From the NCBI RefSeq assembly GCF_009727055.1, contig NC_052353.1, forward strand, positions 59,347,667 through 59,411,666: a stretch of DNA of 64,000 nucleotides, written 5' to 3'. The DNA comes from Benincasa hispida. Its lineage: Eukaryota; Streptophyta; Magnoliopsida; Cucurbitales; Cucurbitaceae. Below the pieces are notes generated by a model that was not told the DNA's origin, did not search any database, and was given only the letters and a program-made list of their open reading frames with translations. Made by a program: the position numbers and the translations under genes. Positions 55,291-64,000 of the stretch are shown here, one piece after another (within the stretch, counting starts at the first letter, position 1; the number at the start of each line of letters is the position of its first letter).

Positions 55291-56376
55291 GCCAAAAGGG
55301 TTGAGAACATGGTCATTACACATGAGATCATGGACTCGTTGCAAGAATTTTTTGAACGTCAGTTCTCACTTTTTGAGCAAAAAAGGATTAATGACAAAGA
55401 AACCAGTAGTGTCAGTTCCCATGATAATCTCCAGTCTTTCTTGAATGTTAAGGGACTACAAGAGAAAGAAATTGTTGCTGACTCTGATGAAGTTCATCGA
55501 CGAGAATTGTTCTCTAAAAGAGAACTTGGAACATATTTAGGTTCTGACATTGATCCCACTACTCTCCAGAAGAGGAAGAAATCTAAAGACAGTAAATGTG
55601 ATTTATTTGTCTTGGAGATGTGTTTGGTAGAGAATGATGATTCTGCTTGGATACTTGATTCAGGTGCTACTAATCACGTAAGTTCTTCCTTCCAAGGATT
55701 TAGTTCCTGTAAAGTGTTGGAAGATGTAGAGATGACTCTTCGAGCCGGTACTGGTAAGGTTGTTTCAGTTGTTGCTGTAGGCAGACTGAAGTTATTTTTG
55801 GACAAGAAACGTTATCTGTTACTGGATAATGTTTTTGTAGTTCTTCATATCAAAAGGAACTTAATCTCGGTTTCTTGTTTGATTGAACAAGGTTATACCG
55901 TCTCTTTTTCTGAGAATAAAGTGTTTATTTTCAAGAATGGTATAGAGATTGGTTTTGGTTCAATGGAAAATAACTTATATGTACTAAGGTCGTTAGTCAT
56001 AAAAGCCTTGCTTAATACTGAAATGTTCAAAACAGCGACAACTGAAAAAAGACCAAAGGTTTCTCCTAAAGAAAATACCAATCTTTGGCATCTAAGATTA
56101 GGTCACATCAACCACTTCAATAGGATTGAGAAGTTAGTGAAATGTGGACTTCTAAAATGTTTAGAAGAAAATTCCTTGCCGGTATGTGAATCATGTCTTG
56201 AAGGCAAGATGATTAAACGACCTTCTACTGGAAAAGGTTATAGAACCAAGGAAACCTTGGAGCTTATACATTCAGACCTTTGTGGTCCGATGAGTGTTAG
56301 AGCTCGAGATGGGTATGAATATATCATATCTTTCATAGATGATTATTCAAGATATGTGTATCTATACCTAATATAA
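55267..56376 (+). pseudogene. Element C gag end, protease, pre-integrase, integrase start
   Basis: An open frame of 369 codons. Residues 1-115 are a shortened gag remnant (IMDSLQEFFERQF, then a charged stretch) with no zinc knuckle, so an internal deletion or replacement is likely. The protease active site WILDSGATNHV is intact near residues 127-137. The pre-integrase region has LWHLRLGHINHFNRIEKLV and CESCLEGKMIKRPS near 273-320. The integrase starts with ELIHSDLCGPM (first catalytic Asp) and ISFIDDYSRYVYLYLI, then TAA at 56374-56376. Confidence 0.85.
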
Positions 56377-56694
56377 CATAAGTCTGACGCTCTTGAAAAG
56401 TTCAAGGAGTATAAGGATGAAGTTGAAAACTTGTTAGGTAAAAAGATAAAAACACTACGATTTGATCGTGGTAGAGAGTATATGGACCTTAAATTCCAGA
56501 ACTATATGATAAAACATGGAATTACGTCCCAACGCTCGGCCCCAGGTACACCTCTGCAGAATGGTGTATCAGAAAGGAGAAACAGAACCCTGTTGGACAT
56601 GGTTCGGTCTATGATGAGATATGCTCATCTTCCAGACTCGTTTTGGGGATTTTTAGTGGAGACTACATGTTATATTTTGAACAACGTTCCTTAA
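56377..56694 (+). pseudogene. Element C integrase, second part
   Basis: This continues in frame past the TAA: SDALEKFKEYKDEVENLLGK, KTLRFDRGREY (the family has SDRGGEY, so two positions differ), then SAPGTPLQNGVSERRNRTLL (catalytic Glu) and FWGFLVETTCYILNNVP before a stop. It is truncated relative to the family. Confidence 0.85.
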
Positions 56695-57200
56695 AGAGTG
56701 TTTCTAAAACACCTTTTAAGTTGTGGAGAGGTCGTAAAGGTAGTTTACGACACTACAGGATTTGGGATGTCTGACCCCCATGCTAGTGACTAACCCTAAA
56801 AAGTTGGCACCGCGTTCGAAAGTTTGCTTCTTTGTAGGCTACCCTAAGGGAACGAGGAATGGATAATTCTATTATCCAATTAAGAACAAAGTGTTTGTGT
56901 CGACAAATGTTATCTTCTTGGAAGAAGACCAGATCAGGGATCATTAACCACGAAGCAAGCTTATTTTACATGAGCTTTCTAATGAGACTACTGAGAGTTC
57001 AATAAGAGTTGTTAAACAGACTGATAGATTAACAAGAGTTGTTGATGTCGGTTCATCTAGTCAACCATCTCAAGAGTTGAGATTGTCTCGACGTAGTGGG
57101 AGGGTTGTGAGCCCATCGTAACACTACATGGGTTTGACTGAAGCCCAAAACATCATATCTGATGATGGAGTTGAGGATCATTTGTCTTATAAACAAGCAA
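56695..57200 (+). pseudogene. Element C integrase C-terminus and linker
   Basis: Broken text with recognisable pieces such as KSVSKTPFKLWRGRKG, the AHVLVTNPKKL-like and VCFFVGYPKGT-like phrases, ISDDGVEDHLSYKQAM (leading into RT) and a Ser-rich linker. Indels of one or two bases shift the frame several times. Confidence 0.65.
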
Positions 57201-57860
57201 TGAAGGATGTTGACAAAGATGAGTGGATTAAAGACATGAATCAGAAAATAGAGTCTATGTACTTCAATTCTGTCTGAGAACTTATGGATAAGCCTGGTGG
57301 AGTAAAACCTATAGGGTGTAAGTGGATCTACAAGCGAAAACGAGGTGTAGATGGAAAGATGTAGACCTTTAAGGCTAGACTAGTGGCAAAGTGTTATACC
57401 TAGGTCGAGGGAGTGGACTATAAAGAAACGTTCTCACTTGTTGTCATGTTGAAGTCTATCAGAATTCTCCTATTCATAGCCACATTTTATGATTATGAGA
57501 TATGGAAAGTGGACGTCAAGACTGCCTTTCTGAATGGTAATCTTGAAGAGACCATCTACATGGCTCAACTAGAGAGATTCATTGTTCCAGATCAAGACAA
57601 AAGGTTTGCAAGCTTAATAGGTCCATGTATGGGATGAAACAAGCATCTAAATCATGGAACATATGTGGATGATATCCTATTAATTGGGAATGATGTAGGT
57701 TTTCTGACTAACATTAAAACGTGGCTAGCCGCCCAATACCAAAGGAATGATTTGGGAGAGGCGCAGTATGATTTAGGGATCCAGATCATTCAGGATAGTA
57801 AAACAAGAGGTTGGCCTTGTCTTAGGCATCGTACATTGACAAGATGTTAATCAGGTACTT
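57201..57860 (+). pseudogene. Element C reverse transcriptase
   Basis: AMKDVDKDEWIKDMNQKIES, then GCKWIYKRKRGVDGKM, EGVDYKETFSLVVMLKSIRI, WKVDVKTAFLNGNLEETIYM and the active-site TYVDDILLIGND (YVDD at 57662-57673). About 50-60 codons that normally lie between the GMKQAS region and YVDD are missing at about 57640-57660, so a deletion removed part of the palm domain. It cannot be active. Confidence 0.85.
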
Positions 57861-58645
57861 GATGCAGAATTCCAAGAGGGGTTTATTACCCTTCAAGCAT
57901 GGAATTATTTTGTTTAATGAGCAATGTCCTAAGATATCTCAAGAGGTTAAGGAAATGAGACGGATTCCATATGCTTCGGCTTTTGGAAGCCTTATGTATG
58001 CAATGTTATGTACTAGACCTGACATTTGCTACGCAATAGGGATTGTCAGTCGATATCAGTCCAATCTAGGATTAGATTACTGGACTACAATCAAAACGAT
58101 TGTCAAGTATCTTTGGAGAACGAGAGACTATATACTCGTGTATGGAGATAAGGATTTGATCCTTACAGGATACAAAGATTCTGACTTTCAGACTGATAGA
58201 GATTCTAAAAATCGACATCAGGGCCAGTGTTCACTCTAAATGGAGGGGTTATAGTTTGGCGAAGCATCAAGCAAGGATGTATTGCAGACTCCACTATGGA
58301 AACCAAATACGTAACCGCTTGTGAAGCTACTAAAGAGGTTGTTTGTCTTAGGAAGTTCCTTACAAATTTGAAAGTAGTTCCAAATATGTTTTTGCTGTAC
58401 ACTTTATTGTGATAACTGCATGGCTGTGACAAATTCTAAGGAACCTCAGAGTCACCAAAGAGGCAAGCATATTGAACGGAAGTATCATTTGATCAGGGAG
58501 ATTGTGCATCGCGGTGATGTGATAGTCACAAAGATCGCGTCAGAGTACAACGTTGCTGATTCGTTTACAAAGACTCTCGCGACTAAAGTGTTTCAAGGTC
58601 ATCTAGAGAGTCTAGATCTACGGGACATACGGCACCTTGTCTAGG
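57844..58645 (+). pseudogene. Element C RNase H
   Basis: YASAFGSLMYAMLCTRPDIC, IVSRYQSNLGLDYW, YILVYGDKDLILTGYKDSDF, then a one-base shift near 58225 to GGVIVWRSIKQGCIADSTME and a break at about 58412 before VTNSKEPQSHQRGKHIERKY and ADSFTKTLATKVFQGHLESL. It is close to full length in content but spread over three frames. Confidence 0.87.
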
Positions 58646-58739
58646 GCAAGTGGGAGATGATACTGAGGTATAGAGTATGCCCTAGTTTATTGTATATTGT
58701 ACTGTTTTATGTATTATACATTAGTCTCTCGAGGCATTA

Positions 58740-58754
58740 GGACAAGTTAGAGAT
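58740..58754 (+). other. Polypurine tract region
   Basis: GGACAAGTTAGAGAT precedes the 3' LTR start. A more purine-rich version, GGGCAAGTGGGAGAT, lies about 100 bases upstream (58645-58659), so a short segment separates two PPT-like words. Confidence 0.5.
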
Positions 58755-60785
58755 TGTTGGGATTGGTGTCCTAATTCTCTCGGTGGTCTCGTAGTTTGTA
58801 AACATTTTGTACACATTGTTTTGTTAAAATAAATGTTATTTTATTTGCATTTACTCATATCCAATAAACTAAGATCCTGGTTATTTCATGTAACTTAAGC
58901 ATGTATGTGAGACATACAAATGGATCGTGCCTTAAGTAATAACCTAAATAGTCTGTAGTACAAGGATAAAAGAGGGATAACTTATCCTGGTGATACTACA
59001 GATATGGCCCGCTTTATAGATATTTACAAGTGTTGTAAAGTGCTACAAATAGTCTGATCCTGACCATTCATGTGGAGACATGCGAGCGAGGGTGTCCTAT
59101 ACACAGAGTTTGTATAAGACCAGACCACGAGATGATTAGTCTCTTTATATAACACCGTTTATAATTAAGACTTACATTTCACTAAAATGACCATAGGTGA
59201 CATGACCTTTATCCTAAGTGTTTTGGGATCTTCTGCCTATGAGGGTGATCTTTCGATTAGCATGGTTGAGAATGGCCCGATTGCTAACTCAACAAGCCTA
59301 CCTTTTTAGGGATTCGTCTGATTTGGGAGTTAGGAACTGAGCTACACAAGACGAAATTCATTCATTATTCGAAGCAGGGGTGAGTAGATAAATTGCTCCC
59401 TTAAGAGTTGATTTTGGGTCTTGAACATAGTGGCCACACCTTCTCTTTAAAAGAGATGACTCATTCATAGTAGGACTATGACTAATTGTTCATTAGAGGG
59501 ATCAGTGATACTTAAGGAGTTAGATGTAACTATAGGGGCAAAACGGTAAATTGGCCCAGTTGTACTTACGAGCGATTTGTGAAGGGTTATCGCACTGTTG
59601 ATTAGTTATATGGACACAGAAATATATCTATAGTGCGAAGAGTACAGTTGTCAATCTTTAGTGAAGTGATCAACAGTTAACGAATGGTTGATCTCATGAT
59701 TAAAGAGTTTAATGAGTTATTCACGTACCGTTGTAGCTTCAAGCTACAGGTCTATGAGGTCCCCTTAGTAGCTCAATGAGTTCAAGTTGAGAATCAAATT
59801 TTGGGTTAGTTTGAAGTGTTCAAATTAACAAGAGAAAATTCAATTATATATGATATAATTGGTGCGATGTATTAGATATGTTAAGTGGAGGAATTAATAT
59901 AAATATGATTTATATTAAGTAGCATAAAATAGAAAAAAGAACTATGATGAAATATTAAAACTATAGGTTATAAATATAACATGATAAGTTGGTTATCATA
60001 TTTATTTATAATATATTAATTATATGATAATTAATTTTTTTTCTCTAATAACCAATTGAATGAGAGGTTTGGAAGTTTTATGGTAACCGTGAGATAAAAG
60101 AAAATTTTTTTTCCAAAAATTAAAAGTTGATTTTCATTCGAAAATTCTCACGGAAAAAGACTATCAATTAAAAATAGTTTTTATTAAGTGATAGCTGTTG
60201 AGAGCATACATGATCGCTTAGAGTTGACTATACGATAGTTAGTCGTTGATCGTTGCTACACGATCAAGTAGTAAAGTCTATGCGATAGGCTTCTGATTTC
60301 TAAACGATCGAGTACATCGTCTATGCGATAGACAGTGTTCATATCTCCCACTTACTCGATCGTCTACTCAATCGTATGCTTCATGTCTTTCTCAATCCAA
60401 GATCATACAGAGCCCACGACTTCTGGATTCTCACACTAAGAATATCAAGTTAACACTTGTGGTGGTGTTTTAACTATGTTTGTGAATCAAGTTGGACTCG
60501 ATTGGGTTCGAAGAGCATCCAGTTGTTCGTGCTGTTGGTGTTCTATTTGTTGCGTTCGAGGGCTGTGTTGGACGCATTGGAGACTGGTCGAGGGATACTT
60601 GAAGAATGGTTCTTCAAAGGTACGTATACTCTATCCCTTGAATCTTATTGTATAATGCTGTAATTTTGGTATATGCATAATCTATTCGTTTCTGGTTAAA
60701 CTGTAATTGTTGTGTTCAATCTGAATGGAATTTGGAACGATCCACTTCTGCTGCTCATGAAAATCCTCGTTTGTAATTTCCTTCA
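58755..60785 (+). repeat. 3' LTR of element C
   Basis: A 2031-base LTR starting TGTTGGGATTGGTGTCCTAA and ending AATTTCCTTCA. It contains the AACGATCG-type array (60190-60370). Its second half matches 51356-52483. Confidence 0.85.
60190..60370. repeat. AACGATCG-motif array in 3' LTR C
   Basis: The same irregular word set as in the 5' LTR, e.g. ACACGATCAAG, CTAAACGATCGAG, ACTCGATCG and CTATGCGATAG. Confidence 0.65.
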
Positions 60786-60905
60786 AATATAGGATTAGAT
60801 CATTGGACTGTTGAAACCATCCACAAGTATCTTTGGAGAACAATGGACTACATGCTTGTGTATGGGTCTAAGGATTTGATCCTTATAGGATACACTGACT
60901 CTAGA
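60786..60905 (+). pseudogene. Copia RNase H fragment (sibling of element C)
   Basis: GLDHWTVETIHKYLWRTMDY, then MLVYGSKDLILIGYTDS, is the same protein segment as element C RNase H near 58068-58160. It begins right after the 3' LTR. Element C thus appears to have inserted into, or recombined with, another copy of its own family. Confidence 0.75.
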
Positions 60906-61890
60906 TCCATCACCTTGGTTTTGGCTTGTCCACATGGGTTACATGGAAGACATCAAACTACGAGTATTGTCTTTTAACAAGGTATTGACGCTTATTCATT
61001 TCTCGGGGTACTTTAGCTAAAAGGGAAACTGCGGGTGTCATAGCCACCCAAGTTAATCATAACCCTAAGAAAGAGGAGTAATCTCCTTAAAAAATAACAT
61101 ACAAACTTTCTTTTACTTCACAACATGCTTTGACTTTTACAAATTTTCTTTTTAATTATTCTACACTTGGCTTTTACAATACAAAACAAGAGTTTGGCAA
61201 AAAAAAAATTAAGCATGCATTATAGGTTAGCTTTCAGTCACTTAACACCTATCATCTAGACCTTTTAGGGTGAGAACAAATGTTTAAGCCACATAATATA
61301 ATTTTAAGCATGTAAGACCTAATTTCATTGGACAAAGGACTTAAAGATGCATGAGATAAGAATTTTTTTTTTAAAAAAAAATGGGCTACATAATTTTTTG
61401 CAAACCTAATCACAAAGAGGGTGCATCATCAACTATTGATCATAACAAACCAAGCAAGAGAGCAAACAAGCAATTCAAGCACATAAATATTGTCCGAGCA
61501 CAATACTCAAGGATCCCAAACTATCACAACATACCACACCCCCAACTTAAAATGAGACATTGTCCCCAATGTATCTCTAATCTAAGCCCAATAAAATAAA
61601 AAGAGTCAAGGGAACAAAAAACTCCCTTGATGACGTTTTCGCACAAGGGATGATGGTAAGAGGCTCGCACTTAGATTGATCTTCTTCTTCTTTTAGGATA
61701 GAGGAAAAGATTCTTATAAAAGAAAAATAAGAAGTTAAACTAGAAAGCAGTTGAAAAAAAAATCACCTGGTTCCCTCCAAGAAGGGTAAATTTTTAATGT
61801 TGGTTATTTGGCATGACATGTCCCTTGTCAAGGTACAAATAAATTCTCTTATTTCTCTAGTCCCTTCTTGGATGAGTCAATATAGCTCAG
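60906..61890. other. Non-coding stretch, possibly gypsy element 3' part
   Basis: The beginning (60906-61090) still has phrases like the copia RNase H C-terminus in broken form. From about 61100 it is AT-rich. 'acccccaacttaaaatgagacattgtccccaatgt' near 61537-61572 is wording I associate with non-coding parts of Athila/Tat gypsy elements. No gene. Confidence 0.35.
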
Positions 61891-61899
61891 TAAGGCTAT

Positions 61900-63008
61900 A
61901 AGGCTCTTCATCTTTTGAAGAGGACTAGACAGGTTGAATTTGGTGTTTTTAGTCTATGACAAAATAGGAAAAAAGAAAGAATCAAATGACTCAAATGACC
62001 CAAAAAAGTCGAAACAAAGAAAAGACTCAACAAACTCGCGAGAACTAGGAGAGGAGAATTAAAAAAATGTACGAAATACCAGGAGTTAGAATAGGACAAG
62101 GTCTTTTAATCTCTAACTCTATCACCTGGATGTCGTCGGGTTTAGGTTTGGAATCCTCCTTAGCCTCACAAACTGGCAAGCATGGAGTGACGTCCTCATC
62201 ATCACTGGAGTAGTAGCACTTCACAAGGAACTCTGCCTCCAAGCTATAGACGATGGGCTGCTCTGGCACGCTCTCCAATCTCTGCACGATCTCTGTCAGC
62301 CACGCAAGCCGATCATGCTTTGCAGCTGAGCTTGAACGTTCTGCTGAAATTGAAGAGAGCTATTGGCAAGTTTAGAAATTCAGAATTCCAAAGTCATACC
62401 GGGCACGAATCTCCAAGAAGTGGTTCCTCCTCCTCCATCGTGTTGACATGGACTACCTCATGCCTCTAAGTCTCCGAGAAGCTTAAAGAATAGTCTGGCA
62501 ACGACTCATCTAGCCTCTCAACTGAAGATGCAAGTCGAGTAACAAGATCACTCAAACTTTGCAAGTCAGTTCTAGTCTTTACCTCGAGGTAAAGGCTCAC
62601 ATGTTAGAAGCGTTCAAACTCTTGCTGCCTACGGAGAGAATCCTGTTGAAGCTCAAAAGTACTATCAGCAAGCTCTATAACCAAAGCCTCTTGGTTGGTG
62701 TGGTGCTGTGAAATCTTGGTTGTCCAAGCTCTACTATTGTTCTGAGTATCCATGGTCAAAAGACTCCTCCCACCAATAATGGTGAGGCTCATAGTCCAAA
62801 TGACCATAATACCCCTCCTCAGAATGACCATGTGGTATTGGACTCCATTGCAACCTCGAGTCTACTACTTCTGCTTGCTGCAAACTCCACCCTGTCACGT
62901 GGCCAACCAAGGTGATCAACTCGACAATGTAGCGATCAAGGCCACTTACCTCGTCGTCAAGAATGCAACTTGGTTTTCAGACGTCCAAGTTGATTTAGAA
63001 ATCTTCAT
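61900..63008 (-). pseudogene. Gypsy (Athila/Tat-like) gag relic
   Basis: An ATG at 63008 (minus) lies about 80 bases after the primer-binding site. Readable segments are GHVTGWSLQQAEVVDSRLQW, YYGHLDYEPHHYWWEESFDH, NNSRAWTTKISQHHTNQEAL and ELQQDSLRRQQEFERF. The aromatic and His-rich part followed by a Gln/Glu-rich coiled coil is the style of the Athila/Tat Gag C-terminal region. An acidic piece (YYSSDDEDVTP) follows near 62160-62210. The usual N-terminal Gag domain is missing and no pol is seen, so this copy is deleted and decayed. Confidence 0.5.
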
Positions 63009-63088
63009 GTTCAACTGACACAAGAAAGAAAACAAATCAAAGCAAAAGAAACTTTAACTATAAACTAACTAATAAGAACTAATTGGCT

Positions 63089-63106
63089 TCCTTGGCAACG
63101 ACATCA
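63089..63106 (-). other. Decayed primer-binding site (Athila/Tat type)
   Basis: On the minus strand TGATGTCGTTGCCAAGGA differs from the Athila/Tat-type word TGGCGCCGTTGCCGGGGA at five positions, all C-to-T or G-to-A. This sets the orientation and the LTR boundary at about 63107-63110. Confidence 0.6.
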
Positions 63107-64000
63107 ATTTGATGAGATCAGAATTTATCATCGTCCATAAACCCTTGCTATCAAATAATATTTATAAATCATCGAACAAACTACTTATACTAACTGGTAG
63201 TACAAGCGAAAAGTTTGGAGTCGAACCTTAGGGAAGCACAGAAGATTAGTTCCTCGAAGTGCATTTTTAGTTAAAGTGGTAATAGGGGGAGAGAGTCGAT
63301 TAGATAAGTCGAATTGCAAGAAAATAAAATATAGAAATGAATTAATAGAGACGCTCTAGCTTAGGGAATTGGAATTGCTCGATGTAATCTTGATTGTCGA
63401 ATTGCTTAATGTAATTTTAGTTTCTTAACTATGCCTAGCCCAATTGATTAGACATCCAACCCACGGTCCTAATTACTTAATTAGCTAAACATGCTCAAAT
63501 GAATCCATATAAAACATGATTAACCAACTGCAATAAGTTCTAAGGCTTACGCTAGGATGAATGTTTAATTCCACCATCTAATTAAACATTCAATGTGGTT
63601 TCTCTAGGTTAATGAGAGTAATACTATTCATTTTAGACAATGAATTGCAAGCCTAACTAACCTATGGCTTCCTTTGAGATTAATTTATAATTATATGTCA
63701 TATATTATACGTTATATCTAAGCATTCAAATTACACAACAAATTATTGGTTGTCAATCAATAAAAAAATTATGTAGTTCATAAACACAAAATTCAAATTG
63801 AAACCCATAGACAATAATATGGAAATTACATCCAAATAAAACTCCAAAAAATTACACTGTTCCAAATCCCTAAACTAGAGAGCTAGGTCTTACCTTCCCA
63901 GGGAGATGAAGAAGAGAAGAACCCGACAATGTCTTCACTAATTACATGAGATGGGGAGAAAAATGGAGGAAAATACAAGTGGAGAGGTGAGAAGAGGAGA
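63107..64000 (-). mobile_element. 5' LTR of the gypsy element, cut by the window end
   Basis: This lies upstream (minus strand) of the primer-binding site. It contains a 'gtcgaaccttagggaagcaca'-like block near 63221-63242, reminiscent of the Athila/Tat LTR phrase 'gtcgatcccacaggga'. No coding. The start of the LTR lies outside the window. Confidence 0.5.

Larger units (their letters stand above)
51356..60785 (+). mobile_element. Ty1/copia retrotransposon, element C
   Basis: Truncated 5' LTR (51356-52483), PBS, a 2.5-kb leader, gag-pol (about 55000-58645) and a full 2.03-kb 3' LTR (58755-60785). Domain order is copia. The Gag-Pol wording (DSGATNHV, YVDDILLIGND, GKHIERKYHLIREIV) fits the Tork/TAR group, which is an inference. 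The first 900 or so bases of the 5' LTR are missing at the head-to-head junction with the inverted fragment. The coding region carries stops, frameshifts and deletions. Confidence 0.87.

Noticed and set aside
61908..62099. Hydrophobic minus-strand frame that might suggest a membrane protein or env-like gene
   Set aside because: It is short, follows a broken acidic gag-region remnant and has no family features; treated as non-coding tail of the gypsy relic.

Overview
This window reads as nuclear DNA of a flowering plant. It is AT-rich, has one intact gene, and is otherwise packed with decayed, mutually nested transposable elements. The gene is a MAX2/D3-type F-box/LRR protein, which is found only in land plants. 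A eudicot is most likely. The wording of the Ty1/copia Gag-Pol at 55-58.6 kb resembles copies I associate with cucurbits (melon, cucumber and relatives), but that is a recollection, not a search result.

Layout. 0.1-1.2 kb is an LTR fragment of a copia family (called family C here) that recurs at 46.6-60.8 kb. 1.2-7.3 kb is the 5' part of a SIRE-like copia element: LTR end, primer-binding site, then a broken gag. A 3.6-kb solo-LTR-like insertion (2040-5673, direct repeats TGATG) splits this gag, and that insertion holds an unresolved base with a duplicated block, probably an assembly scar. 7280-14682 is a nearly complete but dead copia element (element B) with 205-bp LTRs, PBS, PPT and a perfect CTTAT target-site duplication. 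It is itself split by a 1.74-kb LTR-like insertion at 9824-11565. 14.7-16.0 kb is AT-rich and probably the SIRE tail.

16.1-18.4 kb holds two unassigned, less AT-rich patches. 18896-21043 (minus) is the intronless MAX2 ortholog, apparently fully intact. 21.5-29.7 kb is mostly AT-rich spacer with inverted-repeat (MITE-like) elements and one unexplained exon-like open frame near 28.5 kb. 29850-32412 is a second solo-LTR-like element (direct repeats CCCTA) that splits a minisatellite-bearing element. 33.7-37.6 kb contains a MITE, short tandem repeats and a 596-bp element.

37601-43263 is another dead copia element (element A) with about 350-bp LTRs. 43.3-46.1 kb is AT-rich. At 46.2-49.7 kb lie a CACTA terminus, an inverted family-C LTR fragment and a decayed MuDR-like (MULE) transposase. 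49708-51355 is an inverted family-C LTR fragment, placed head-to-head with the truncated 5' LTR of copia element C (51356-60785). Element C ends inside an RNase H relic of a sibling. 61.9-64.0 kb is the start of a decayed Ty3/gypsy (Athila/Tat-like) element on the minus strand, with a transition-damaged primer-binding site.

Only MAX2 looks functional. MAX2 is the substrate-recognition F-box subunit of an SCF ubiquitin ligase in strigolactone and karrikin signalling. The rest is a record of repeated insertion, methylation-type decay and rearrangement. I found no rRNA, no convincing tRNA, no CRISPR array and no clearly new enzymatic system. The most unusual unexplained signals are the AACGATCG-type motif arrays in several element contexts, the exon-like frame at 28.5 kb and the transcript-like patch at 16.1 kb.
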